A stretch of 64,000 bases of DNA from the NCBI RefSeq assembly GCF_029714425.1, contig NZ_CP121668.1:2749501-2813500 (forward strand), in the 5' to 3' direction. The stretch is from Bradyrhizobium sp. CB2312. GTDB lineage: Bacteria > Pseudomonadota > Alphaproteobacteria > Rhizobiales > Xanthobacteraceae. This document shows positions 43,869 to 52,707 of the stretch, one piece after another. How positions within the stretch are numbered: the first letter of the stretch is position 1; each line of letters starts with the position of its first letter. Position numbers and translations under genes: made by a program. The notes beneath the pieces were generated by a model that saw only the letters and a list, made by a program, of their open reading frames with translations, was not told the DNA's origin and ran no database searches.

Positions 43869-46105
43869 GGGCGTTGCTTGCGCTGAAAACCAAAATCGCC
43901 GAGGCGACGTCGCGCGCGGCGTTGCTGTTTGCCGGCACGTGGCCAACACTGCGGGCACGCATCGGCGACACTTCGGCGCACAGGACACCTACGATCCTTC
44001 AATACGAGGCAGCCGAATGCGGCGTCGCGTGTCTCGCCATCCTGCTCGGTTATTTCGGCCGGTGGGTCCCGATCGAGGAGTTGCGTGAGGTCGCCGGCGT
44101 CAACCGGGACGGGACCAATGCAAAAAATCTGCTGCTGACCGCAGAGCGCTACGGACTCGAGGGTGGCGGCTACACGGTCGGTCCAGACGATCTGACCGAC
44201 GACGTTCTGCCATGCATCGTGTTTTGGGAATTCAATCATTTCGTCGTGGTGGAGCGCCGCACCGGCGAGAAAGTCTGGATCAACGATCCGGCGACCGGTC
44301 CCTGTGTTCTCACGACGCAGGATTTCGATCGGGCGTTCACCGGGGTGATACTCGCCCTGAAGCCGGGTCCCGACTTTGCTCCGGGGGGTGAAGCGCCTGA
44401 TCTGCTGCGCAGCATCCGCCAGACCCTGCCGGGCTTCAAGGCGCCGATCCTGGCCGCCGTGCTCGCCGGCTTCCTGCTGGTGGTGCCGGGCCTGATCATC
44501 CCCGGCCTGCAGCGCGCTTTCGTCGACTACTACATGATCGCCGGATTGTCGCGCTGGCTGTGGTGGCTGGTCGGCGGCATCGCCGCGATCGCGCTGGCGA
44601 AGGGATTGCTGACCTTCCTGCAACAGCGCACGCTGGCGCGGTTCCAGGTCAAGCTCGGCGTCGATACCAGTGGTCGGGTGTTGTGGCACATCCTTCGCTT
44701 GCCGATGGCTTTCTTCGCCCAGCGCAACAGCGGCGAAATCACCAACCGCCTCATGGTCAGCGACCGCCTGACCGGCCTGCTTTCGGGCAATATCGCGGTG
44801 ACGTTCATCGGCCTGCTGTCGATCGTGATCTACGCGCTCGTCATGCTGGCCTACAACGTGCCGCTGGCGCTGGTGGTGATCGCATTCGCGGTTCTCAACC
44901 TGGCGCTGCTGGTTTGGTTGTCGCGCCGGCTGTCGGACGCCAGCCGGCGGATGCTGCAGGATGAAGCCCGCATGCAATCCACCATGATCCACGGCTTCGC
45001 CAATCTTGATACTTACCGGGCGAGCGGCGCCGAAAACCTGTTCTTCCGGCGCTGGGCCGGCGAGCACGCCAAAGTCGTCAGCGCCGAGCAGGCCATGGCG
45101 TTCTGGCAGCGGCTGCTGGCCGGCCTCCCGATCCTGCTCGGCACGATCGCAGGTGCCTGCATCGTCTTCATCGGCGGCGTGGGCGTGATGCAAGGGACCA
45201 TCAGCATCGGCATGCTGGTGGCGTTCCAGGCGCTGATGGCCAATTTCAACGCGCCCGTCACCAGCGTGATGGGACTGACCGCGCAATTGCAGCAGGCGCG
45301 GGGTCATATCGACCGGCTCGGCGATGTCGGCCGGCAGCGCGTCGATCCAATTCTCGAGGCCCCTGATGAATCGGGCGTAATCCCGGCGCTGCATGGCGCC
45401 CTGGATATCCAGGGCCTGACCTTCGGTTACACGACCGTGACGGCGCCGTTCCTGCGCGACATTTCGCTGAAAGTGCCGGCCGGCGGTCGCGTCGCCATCA
45501 CGGGCGCCACCGGCAGCGGAAAGTCCACGCTCGCCCGGCTGATGGTTGGATTGATGACACCGCGCGACGGTGTGATCCGGATCGATGGCATCGATCTCGC
45601 CCGGCTGTCGGCGCCGGTGTTGCGCTCGGCGGTGGCCTATGTGGACCAGACCACCACGCTGTTCGGCGGTACGGTGCGCGAAAACCTGACCATGTGGGAT
45701 CTGACCATCAGCGAGGATCGCGTGGTGGCGGCGGCCCGGGACGCGATGGTGCACGAAATGATCGCGTCGCGTCCGATGGCCTACGAGACCCGCGTCGATG
45801 ACAATGGCCGCAATTTCAGTGCGGGCGAACGTCAGCGCCTTGCCATCGCCCGGGCGCTCGCGGTCGATCCGGTGCTTATCGTGTTCGACGAAGCGATGAG
45901 TTCGCTGGATTCCATCGCCGAACAGGGAATCATCGACAACATCCGCCGCCGTGGCTGCACTTGCATCCTGATCTCGCACCGCATTTCGACCCTGCGAGAT
46001 TGCGACGAAATCATCGTTCTGGACGAGGGCCGCATTGTCGAGCGCGGCCGCCACACCGCCCTGATGGCGGCGCATCGCCATTACCAGAAGCAGGTCGAGG
46101 TATGA
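43865..46105 (+). CDS. peptidase-containing ABC transporter (C39 domain, NHLM exporter subunit 1)
   Basis: This 746-residue transporter would cleave a double-glycine leader and export the rest. The C39 peptidase (about residues 40-165) has all catalytic parts: Gln about 46, Cys about 52 in EAAECGVACLAILLGYFG, His about 125 in FNHFVVVE, and Asp about 141 in INDPATG. Six membrane helices follow (about 190-460). The ATPase has Walker A TGATGSGKST (about 546), signature FSAGERQRLAIARAL (about 651) and Walker B LIVFDEAMSSLD (about 669). FSAGE replaces LSGGQ, and DEAMS replaces DEATS. It is translationally coupled to its neighbours, and the peptidase looks fully active. Confidence 0.93.
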   Translation: MRALLALKTKIAEATSRAALLFAGTWPTLRARIGDTSAHRTPTILQYEAAECGVACLAILLGYFGRWVPIEELREVAGVNRDGTNAKNLLLTAERYGLEGGGYTVGPDDLTDDVLPCIVFWEFNHFVVVERRTGEKVWINDPATGPCVLTTQDFDRAFTGVILALKPGPDFAPGGEAPDLLRSIRQTLPGFKAPILAAVLAGFLLVVPGLIIPGLQRAFVDYYMIAGLSRWLWWLVGGIAAIALAKGLLTFLQQRTLARFQVKLGVDTSGRVLWHILRLPMAFFAQRNSGEITNRLMVSDRLTGLLSGNIAVTFIGLLSIVIYALVMLAYNVPLALVVIAFAVLNLALLVWLSRRLSDASRRMLQDEARMQSTMIHGFANLDTYRASGAENLFFRRWAGEHAKVVSAEQAMAFWQRLLAGLPILLGTIAGACIVFIGGVGVMQGTISIGMLVAFQALMANFNAPVTSVMGLTAQLQQARGHIDRLGDVGRQRVDPILEAPDESGVIPALHGALDIQGLTFGYTTVTAPFLRDISLKVPAGGRVAITGATGSGKSTLARLMVGLMTPRDGVIRIDGIDLARLSAPVLRSAVAYVDQTTTLFGGTVRENLTMWDLTISEDRVVAAARDAMVHEMIASRPMAYETRVDDNGRNFSAGERQRLAIARALAVDPVLIVFDEAMSSLDSIAEQGIIDNIRRRGCTCILISHRISTLRDCDEIIVLDEGRIVERGRHTALMAAHRHYQKQVEV

Positions 46106-49032
46106 TGGCGCCCCGCCCGCCCGTGCTCACCCTGGCGTCGAGTGACGGAATGCTGGCCGCGCCGTTCGCGGCCGCGCCCAGCATCAATCTCGAGCCCGGT
46201 GAGGCTCTGGCGCTCAGCGAAACCCAGCAAGGCCACATCATCGCCGCCGGACGGGTCGAGATCTATCTCGTCGTGAAGAGCGGCGACGAGTTGTCGGGAC
46301 GCATGTTCCTGTGCGAACTCGGCGGCGGCGAGTACATCGCACCGATCGTGGTGGCAGACGATCTATTGGTGACCGCGGTAGCGGTCGAGACCAGCGCGAT
46401 CGCCGCCATCCGCACCGACACGCTGGCGGTCCAGGCCAAAGGCTCCGAGCAGCAACACAACGCGGTGGCCGCATCCATCGACGGGTGGCTTAGTCATCTC
46501 AGCGCCGCCGTGAGCCGTATGGTCGGCCCGGCGCCGCTCGATATCGTCACGTTCGCGCCCGGTGAACAGGCGAAGGCCGCCGGCGAAGCCGCGCTCATGA
46601 CCCGTGGCGGCGTGGTCTGGTTGACGGCATTGGGCGCCGACCTGTCATGCTGTGGCGGCGTGCCGGTCGCCGGCATAAATCGCCGGCAGGTGGCGGCGGT
46701 GGCCGGCGGCATCTGGATCTCGCCGGCGCGGCCCTGCGAGGTTCATGCGGTCGGCACCGCCGATATCCTTCGCCTGTCGGAATGGCAGCGCCTGCTGGAG
46801 TTTACCCACGCCACTTTGTTCTTGCTGGTCCGGCGCGCGCACGACACCCGTCAGGACGCGTTGCGCGAGGCAGTCCAAGGCCGGATGGCGCGTACCACGC
46901 GCACGGTGAATCGCGCCTTCACGCGGTTCGACGCGGTGCTGGGCAAGGTCGCGCCGCAAGCCGCCGCCGAGCCTGTCGGCGACGAGCCGTTCGTCGCGCC
47001 GTTCGTCACCATTGCGAGCAAGCTCGGGCTCGACTTCACCAACCGGCAGCGCGAACAGCTGTCGCGGGCGAGCAATGTCGACGACGCGGCGCGCGCGGTG
47101 CGGTTGCGCAACCGCCAGGTGGTGCTGAGCAGCGACTGGTTGCAGCAGGATCTCGGCCCGCTGATCGGTTTCCTCGATGACGCGCGGCACCCGGTGGCGC
47201 TGATCCCGACCGACGCGAAGCGCTGGGTGATGATCGAGGCGGAGCACGCCAGGCCGACGCCGGTCGACGCCACGCTGGCGGCCCGGCTGGCGCCGCAGGC
47301 GCACATGCTCTATCCGCCGTTCCCGGATCGGCCGATCGGGTTTCGGCAATTCATCGGTTTCGGCTGGCTGCGCAACCGGTGGGATGCGGCGCTCGCTGTC
47401 TCCATGGCGCTGGCCTCCGCGCTGCTCGGCCTCGCGACGCCGATGGCGATGCAACTGGCGTTCGATCGCTTCATTCCGGGCCACCAGACGCTGTCGCTGT
47501 TAACTCTCGGCATGGGCCTCGTGCTGGCCGCGTTCATCGCCGCCGGCTTTCGTTTCGTGTTCGACATCGCAAGCCTGCGGCTCGATGGGCGCGGGGCGGG
47601 CGCCTTGCAGGCCGCCTTCATGGACCGGCTTTTGCGGCTGCCCGACAGCGCGCTGCGCATGAGCCCCGGCAATATCGCCAGTCGCTTCGTCGCGGCGGAT
47701 CAATTGCGGCGCGGCGCCTATTCGCTGATGCTCGGCTCGATTTCGGCGCTGCTCTTTTTCGTCAGCAACATCGGCCTGATGTTCTACTACTCGCCTGCGG
47801 CGGCGGGGGCGGCGATCGGGCTGTTCGCCCTGATCGCCGCGGTTGCGGCGTTCTGCGGCTATCATCAGCTCGATGCGCTGCAGCGCGGGGAGGAGATCCT
47901 CTCCGATATCTACGGCATCGTGTTCCAGCTCGTGCATGGCATCACGACTCTGCGTGCCACCGGATCCGAGCAGCGCGGCTTTGCGCGCTGGGCCATGGAC
48001 TTCGCCGAGCTGCGCTCCCGCATGTACCGGGCGCGGACCTTCGGCACCCTGTTCGAAACCGCGCTTGTGGCCTTCGAGCTGCTGGCGCTGGCGGTCATCC
48101 TGTTGATCCTGTCGCAGCTGTCGCGCGACGAACTCTCGACCGGCGCGTTCGTGTCCTTCATAGCCGCGTATGGCGCCTACATGGGCGCCTCGCTGCAACT
48201 GGCGCGCAGCGTCGTTGCCGCCTGGAATTCGCAACCCTCCTGGGGGCGTGTGGCGCCCTTGCTGCGCGCTGCGCCTGATGTCGCCGGATCGAAGCGCGAT
48301 CCGGGCGTGCTGACCGGGAACATCGATGTCACCAACGTCTATTTCCGTTACGGCCCCGATGCGCCGTTCGCGCTCCAGGGCGTCTCGCTGTCGCTGGCAC
48401 CGGGCGAGCACGTCGCGCTAGTCGGCCCCTCGGGATCCGGCAAGTCGACCCTGATGCGGCTGCTGCTCGGGTTTGAGATGCCGGCGAGCGGCACCGTGCA
48501 ATATGACCGGCAGGATCTGCGCTATCTCGACATCGAAATGGTGCGGCGGCAGATTGGCGGCGTGTTGCAGAACACCGCGCTGTTTCCCGGCACGCTCTAT
48601 GAAAACATCATGGGCACCCACGAGGGCACGCTCGACCAGGCGTGGGAGGCTGCGCGACAGGCCAATATCGACCAGGACATCAACGCCATGCCGATGGGCA
48701 TGCATACGATCGTGACCGAAGCCGCGGCTGCTTTCTCCGGCGGCCAGATCCAGCGTTTAGCGGTCGCCCGCGCACTGGTCGGCAAGCCGCGGATTTTGTT
48801 GCTCGACGAGGCCATGAGCGCGGTCGACAACGTGACGCAGGCCCGCCTAACCGAAAGCCTGCACCGGCTGGCGGTGACACGCCTCGTCATCGCGCATCGT
48901 CTCACCACCGTGAAGAGCGCCGACCGCATCATCGTTCTCGACCGCGGTAAAGTGGTGCAAACCGGCCGTTACGACGAGCTGATGGCGGTCAAGGGCTTGT
49001 TCGCCGATCTGGTCGCGCGGCAGCTTGTTTGA
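46102..49032 (+). CDS. second ABC transporter of the NHLM-type exporter, with long N-terminal domain
   Basis: The 976-residue protein starts at the ATGATG that overlaps the previous stop. Residues 1-400 form a soluble region with a cupin/cyclic-nucleotide-binding-like start (LALSETQQGHIIAAGRVEIY, then LCELGGGEYIAP), as in NHLM export ABC2 proteins. The membrane domain covers about residues 413-700. The ATPase has GPSGSGKST (about 774), FSGGQIQRLAVARAL (about 878), LLLDEAMSAVD (about 898) and IAHRLTT. It has no C39 domain; ABC1 provides it. Together the two probably form a heterodimer. An upstream in-frame ATG at 45961 lies inside ABC1 and is rejected. Confidence 0.9.
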   Translation: MMAPRPPVLTLASSDGMLAAPFAAAPSINLEPGEALALSETQQGHIIAAGRVEIYLVVKSGDELSGRMFLCELGGGEYIAPIVVADDLLVTAVAVETSAIAAIRTDTLAVQAKGSEQQHNAVAASIDGWLSHLSAAVSRMVGPAPLDIVTFAPGEQAKAAGEAALMTRGGVVWLTALGADLSCCGGVPVAGINRRQVAAVAGGIWISPARPCEVHAVGTADILRLSEWQRLLEFTHATLFLLVRRAHDTRQDALREAVQGRMARTTRTVNRAFTRFDAVLGKVAPQAAAEPVGDEPFVAPFVTIASKLGLDFTNRQREQLSRASNVDDAARAVRLRNRQVVLSSDWLQQDLGPLIGFLDDARHPVALIPTDAKRWVMIEAEHARPTPVDATLAARLAPQAHMLYPPFPDRPIGFRQFIGFGWLRNRWDAALAVSMALASALLGLATPMAMQLAFDRFIPGHQTLSLLTLGMGLVLAAFIAAGFRFVFDIASLRLDGRGAGALQAAFMDRLLRLPDSALRMSPGNIASRFVAADQLRRGAYSLMLGSISALLFFVSNIGLMFYYSPAAAGAAIGLFALIAAVAAFCGYHQLDALQRGEEILSDIYGIVFQLVHGITTLRATGSEQRGFARWAMDFAELRSRMYRARTFGTLFETALVAFELLALAVILLILSQLSRDELSTGAFVSFIAAYGAYMGASLQLARSVVAAWNSQPSWGRVAPLLRAAPDVAGSKRDPGVLTGNIDVTNVYFRYGPDAPFALQGVSLSLAPGEHVALVGPSGSGKSTLMRLLLGFEMPASGTVQYDRQDLRYLDIEMVRRQIGGVLQNTALFPGTLYENIMGTHEGTLDQAWEAARQANIDQDINAMPMGMHTIVTEAAAAFSGGQIQRLAVARALVGKPRILLLDEAMSAVDNVTQARLTESLHRLAVTRLVIAHRLTTVKSADRIIVLDRGKVVQTGRYDELMAVKGLFADLVARQLV

Positions 49033-49710
49033 AATTCAACACGGCTTCCTGCCTGCAGGATATTCGGCGGTCGCACATGCAAATGATGAATCGTTGGCCT
49101 GGTTGGTGTGGTGACAAAGGAATGGTGGGCCCGGCAGGACTCGAAGCTGCAACCAGACCGTTATGAGCGACGGGATGTCCAGCAGCCTCGTTGGTGTTTT
49201 CGCATGCGCGGGTCACGCGATGTCGCGGACCAGTGACCTGAATCCCCGACTGATCGGACGCATCCGGCAACGTGACGCGTTGCCACGCGCCTACCCATAC
49301 AACGCCGCTCCAGATCTTCGCAGAGGCTTCGGAAGGTTGGCGATCTCGGCCAGCGGATTTTGGGCGGACGCTGCCGATCGGCCAAGGTGAGGGGCCGGCA
49401 AGTCGTGCCAGGCTATGGTAGTGCAATATGCACGGCACCACCGAACGTCACGACATCATCCGTCGCCTGTTTGGCGCCACTTTCAAAAGTGCGTGGGAAA
49501 CCTGCCCAGCAGGCGTGGCATGTTTTCCTGTTATGAATTTCTCGTCGAGCGTGTGGCAAGTGCGGCGACCGCGAGTTCGATTGGAAGCCGGATCGGCAAA
49601 TTGACGCGCATGGCTATGTGCGAATCTACTGAGATCAACCTGCCAGCTAGGCGTCACTCCTCAAATTTCTTCAGTAGCTCGATGGCATCCATTCGAAAAT
49701 TGTAAGCGAG
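49033..49710. other. gene-poor stretch after the export operon
   Basis: No convincing gene was found. The stretch contains the tRNA-Met-like fragment described separately. Short open frames on both strands lack ribosome sites and family signals. No strong terminator with a T-run was seen directly after the ABC gene. Confidence 0.5.
49123..49172 (-). tRNA. tRNA 3' fragment with anticodon CAU (tRNA-Met/Ile2-like)
   Basis: Read on the minus strand, the sequence has an anticodon loop CTCATAA flanked by CG/CG pairs, a variable region, a T-arm (with one change) and CCGGGCCCACCA at the end. The D-arm and 5' acceptor strand are missing on the high-coordinate side. It is a remnant of a second, different tRNA target, about 90 bp after the export operon. 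Confidence 0.65.
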
Positions 49711-49932
49711 CTAGATCGACAGAAGGCCAATGGCGCCGGTGGTCCCGAGAGCGATTGCGAATTCGAGGATCGGAACCGAGGCAAACGTCGCGGTGAGCGC
49801 CGTCAGGGGCACAAAGTATCCGCCGAACATAAAGCCCGCGGCAAGGCTGTTGTAGTAAGAAGCGTGTATCTTGCGAGGCTCGTTTCGTGCCGTCTTGGTC
49901 GGCGCAGTTGGGCTCCAGTTCATTTTGCTCAT
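49711..49932 (-). CDS. small two-helix membrane protein (73 aa)
   Basis: The protein starts MSKMNWSPTAPTKTARNEPR, with AAGGGGTGG about 7 nt upstream. Two hydrophobic helices follow (about residues 27-48 and 51-72), ending AIGLLSI. The short basic front and hairpin layout suggest a small inner-membrane protein. No family was recognised. Confidence 0.65.
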   Translation of the reverse strand: MSKMNWSPTAPTKTARNEPRKIHASYYNSLAAGFMFGGYFVPLTALTATFASVPILEFAIALGTTGAIGLLSI

Positions 49933-50183
49933 CCTGCCACCCCTTGCTTTCGGATTGGCGGTACCTGCTGTTTTCCAAGCCTTTAGCCTGAGGCGTTCAT
50001 CGTGCATTGCGCGTTTTAGGCGCAGAGCGATCTCGCTCTTGATCAAGCCCACTCATCCTGCCTTCCTACCGTCGGTCTGTCGATCGTGAGTACCCCGAAT
50101 GGCGCCGTGCGACGAACGCCGATTTTAGCCCCTATAAGCGCAGTCGTTGCGACGACTAAATCATTGAAACAGCTGACATGACG

Positions 50184-50233
50184 GCTGACTCTTAATCAGC
50201 GGGTCCCAGGTTCGAGCCCTGGTGCGCCCACCA
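50184..50233 (+). tRNA. tRNA-Lys(CUU) 3' fragment, copy 3
   Basis: This copy includes the whole anticodon arm GCTGA-CTCTTAA-TCAGC, then the T-arm and GCGCCCACCA. The 5' acceptor strand and D-arm are not present in the required 30 nt upstream, and the 124-bp flank of copies 1 and 2 is absent. It marks the right end of segment B. Confidence 0.78.
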
Positions 50234-50263
50234 TATAAATCAAGACCTTAGCGAGAGAAACCG

Positions 50264-50318
50264 TTTGAGACGGCCGAACTAAAACGGTTTTTCAAACGGT
50301 GTTTTTGGCCGTCTCAAA
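50264..50318. repeat. nested inverted repeat beside tRNA fragment 3
   Basis: TTTGAGACGGCC (50264-50275) is complementary to GGCCGTCTCAAA (50307-50318). A second pair, CCGTTTGA and TCAAACGG, lies partly inside the first, giving interlocked (pseudoknot-capable) arms. It starts 31 bp after the tRNA end, where integrase arm sites or a terminator could lie. Confidence 0.6.
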
Positions 50319-50460
50319 GGCGAAGTTGATGACGAGCTGCGGGCCGGACTATGCGAACCGGGTAGCTATCTCACGCACTCTTCGGACCTGCAGGCTCACG
50401 GCCACAGCACGGTGGTCAGTTCAGCGTGCTGTGGCTCCGGCACCCGCACGTAAGTTCAGC

Positions 50461-50580
50461 TCAAGCAAACGGCGTGTTGATCTTCTCGATATGGATCCGG
50501 CCGTCTTGTACTGGCTCAACCTGGCCGGCGAGCTCGAGAAGCTAGCGCGCGACAGTTTCAGGACGGCGTTTGGGGCGGCC
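50461..50580 (-). pseudogene. relic of a small helix-rich protein family (copy a)
   Basis: The reverse strand reads LLELAGQVEPVQDGRIHIEK, then INTPFA and a stop. The same family motif (VQDGRIHIEKIN-PF) recurs inside 61283-61691, and its C-terminal end recurs at 57553-57650. Only the middle remains here and there is no start. Confidence 0.5.
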
Positions 50581-50659
50581 GTCGCCTTGTTTCACAAGGA
50601 GAACCTTCCGGCACTTGGTTCATTTCCTCGTAGGCAGTTTTGGTCGCGGAGAAAATGCC

Positions 50660-50875
50660 ATGGAAGGCTTTCTAGCTGCGGTTAGCGTCGCCGCCGTTTT
50701 TTAATTGCTGTTCCGATTTCTCAAATTTCGATCACAGCAGGAACAACGCGACGGCCGGTGGCACGCGGACAGAAACAAAATGCGCCGATGGTTCAATGGA
50801 TCGTGGCAGTATCGCGAGATGAACGCCGAAGATCTTAAAGACCAAAATGAGTGGCAAGATCGCGAGAGCATCTGA
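50660..50875 (+). pseudogene. small membrane-anchored protein with an in-frame stop
   Basis: The frame reads MEGFLAAVSVAAVF, TAA, then LLFRFLKFRSQQEQRDGRWH, ending QNEWQDRESI. Without the single stop at codon 15 it is a coherent 71-residue protein with an N-terminal membrane helix and a charged tail. A point mutation in the helix is the simplest explanation. Confidence 0.6.
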
Positions 50876-50906
50876 GCGGAACATCAATAAGGTGAGCCAC
50901 TCGCAT

Positions 50907-51114
50907 CTCGGATCCAAAGGCACTGGGGTCCAGGCGCGAGAAGGCGCCGGCGAAAGCGCAGGCGGCCCTGTACGCGGCGGGACAGATGGACACGTTTTGG
51001 TACGAGGCTGAGAAGCAGCTTCTTGCCGCAGCTTCCGCATTGGTATCCATCGGCGACGTGATGGCGCGGCAGTCCTTGCCCAAAAAATCAGCGCGACACG
51101 GTCGTCCTTCTTAG
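50907..51114 (+). pseudogene. probable relic of a small helical protein
   Basis: The frame KAQAALYAAGQMDTFWYEAE, then LLAAASALVSIGDVMARQ, reads like the body of a small rhizobial protein. No usable start precedes it and a TGA lies just upstream. It is probably a 5'-truncated remnant. Confidence 0.35.
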
Positions 51115-51153
51115 CGACACTCAAGGTCGCGCCAAGCGGCGAGCGAGGCCGGT

Positions 51154-51402
51154 ATGGCAAAGGTTGTCCTGATAAGTCCAAGGGCCTGCCCATGCTGCGA
51201 TACCGTGCTTGATGGGATCAGGCCGATCGATAGCATGCCTGACCTTGAGACAGTGTCGATAAACTTCACCGTCTGCGACTGCTGCGGCCATTTCATGATG
51301 GTGGACCGCAATCTCACGCTCCGCGAACTGACGACAGAGGAGTTCCGCGAAGTGACCAATCATCCCACCGTCGTCGCCGAATGGCGGCGATGGGTGAACT
51401 GA
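51154..51402 (+). CDS. small Cys-motif (zinc-ribbon-like) protein
   Basis: The 82-residue protein has CPCC near residue 12 and CDCC near residue 41, a spacing that would bind one zinc. The C-terminal half is helical (LTLRELTTEEFREVTNHPTV). It overlaps the beginning of the next frame and is probably cytosolic. The role is unknown. Confidence 0.65.
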   Translation: MAKVVLISPRACPCCDTVLDGIRPIDSMPDLETVSINFTVCDCCGHFMMVDRNLTLRELTTEEFREVTNHPTVVAEWRRWVN

Positions 51403-51416
51403 GCGCGGGCCGCGGA

Positions 51417-51662
51417 ATGTCCACCCCGGTTCGACGAGACCAGTTTAAGATTGCGCCCAAGGGTATTGTCCACCTGCCAACGGGGGCTGCGTATACTCCG
51501 CATCCAGGCGCGCCATACGTTGGAACCATAAATCCAAATCAACTTGGAAACGTACTCCCGAATGGTGAGGACTATCGGCCACATGAAGTGAAGGCGATGA
51601 TGGAGCAGTTGTGGGCAGAATACGTCACCGCGAATTCCCGTCTCTTCGAAGTGGACGATTAG
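51417..51662 (+). CDS. small soluble protein of unknown function (81 aa)
   Basis: The protein starts MSTPVRRDQFKIAPKGIVHL. The middle is rich in Gly/Pro/Asn (PGAPYVGTINPNQLG) and a C-terminal helix follows (HEVKAMMEQLWAEYV). In-frame starts at 51390 and 51381 would overlap the preceding gene; the choice is uncertain because no site is strong. It is probably co-transcribed with the Cys-motif gene. Confidence 0.55.
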   Translation: MSTPVRRDQFKIAPKGIVHLPTGAAYTPHPGAPYVGTINPNQLGNVLPNGEDYRPHEVKAMMEQLWAEYVTANSRLFEVDD

Positions 51663-52127
51663 AAGGGGCCGCGCCGCAGCATTGAGGGGCGCTCATCGGT
51701 GCGCCAGTTAACAATTACAATGCTTCTTCCCGGCTCATCGGCGCCTCTCCTCTTATTCGAGGGCGTCCAAGAACGTCACAAGCGCTCGCTTCCCGGCGTA
51801 TTCGGCGGCCATCTATGATTGAAAGCCAGTTGCGCCAAACCCGCCCCCATCGGAGCGCTGCGCCTGCGCAATTCCCACCGACAAGGGTGCGGGCGCTCTC
51901 CTGTGTCGACGACATCAATGTAAAAATCAGGCGTCGTTGCCATCGAGTTAGAATATATCGTAGCGCGTCAAAGGGGAGCTGCCTGCCTCGAAAACGGGCA
52001 ACCGTGTGGTGTTCGGCGCGGAGGTATTGCGCTAAGAAGCGTTTATCGGCCCGCGCCGGGCGCGACCCCGGGCTGGTCCGAAAACAAAGCGTTGGCCGGT
52101 TGTTATTTTCAGGCGCATAAATGGGAC
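51663..52127. other. stretch without a supported gene
   Basis: Frames on both strands are Arg-rich shadows without ribosome sites or motifs. Nothing else was recognised. Confidence 0.5.
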
Positions 52128-52322
52128 ATGTCCGAGTCTCATCACCGAACCTGCCAGTGCGGAGCTGTCTACAGCCGCACCGAGGCGATGGCCCCTTCGC
52201 GGGAAATCGCGAGCTTCGACTGCTCGGTTTGCGGCGCGACTATGGAATCGTGGAACACCGCTTGGGTACCTACATATCGGTTGATAGCTGGCCCTGTTCG
52301 ACTGCCTACAAACAGCAACTAG
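52128..52322 (+). CDS. small zinc-ribbon-like protein
   Basis: The 64-residue protein starts MSESHHRTCQCGAVYSRTEA. Two Cys pairs (CQC and CSVC, about 28 residues apart) could bind zinc, and the ESWNTAWVPTYRLIAGPV tail is of a type common in Bradyrhizobium small proteins. An upstream in-frame start at 52092 is less likely. Function unknown. Confidence 0.7.
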   Translation: MSESHHRTCQCGAVYSRTEAMAPSREIASFDCSVCGATMESWNTAWVPTYRLIAGPVRLPTNSN

Positions 52323-52345
52323 CAACAACGCGTCCGCGTTAGCCA

Positions 52346-52591
52346 ATGATGGCGGAGTCGTTCGGCAATTCGTTCACCATTGTTGAGGTGGCCTCAGACG
52401 ACGCGCCACCGACGAAGCAGACATGGCTCGCGTTAGCCAAGCCTCGCCAGGCGCTGACGCTGGTACTCGCCGCCGTCCCCGAAGGCTGGACGGCGCAAGT
52501 TGTTCCAGTGGTCCTTACGGAAAGCCAGCAAAGGTCATTCGAGGAACTAGACCTCATTCCGGGCGACGTTTACAGGATCGATCCAGAGTAA
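52346..52591 (+). CDS. small protein of unknown function (81 aa)
   Basis: The protein starts MMAESFGNSFTIVEVASDDA. It is predicted mixed alpha/beta, with ALTLVLAAVPEGWTAQVVPV and an acidic end. It lies 23 nt after the zinc-ribbon gene and is co-directional. No family was recognised. Confidence 0.5.
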   Translation: MMAESFGNSFTIVEVASDDAPPTKQTWLALAKPRQALTLVLAAVPEGWTAQVVPVVLTESQQRSFEELDLIPGDVYRIDPE

Positions 52592-52707
52592 CTCCGTCAT
52601 CGCTGGCGCCTTCGACATCCAAGGTCAGGCGATCGTTGACGGCGAGGTCGTCGTTATCGCCGAAGCGTGTCCGATCAGAACCATCGTCATGACGGCCTGC
52701 GTGAATA

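Noticed and set aside
50150..50233. Intact tRNA-Lys at copy 3
   Set aside because: The anticodon and T-arms are complete, but the 30 nt upstream cannot supply the D-arm or an acceptor strand matching GCGCCCACCA.
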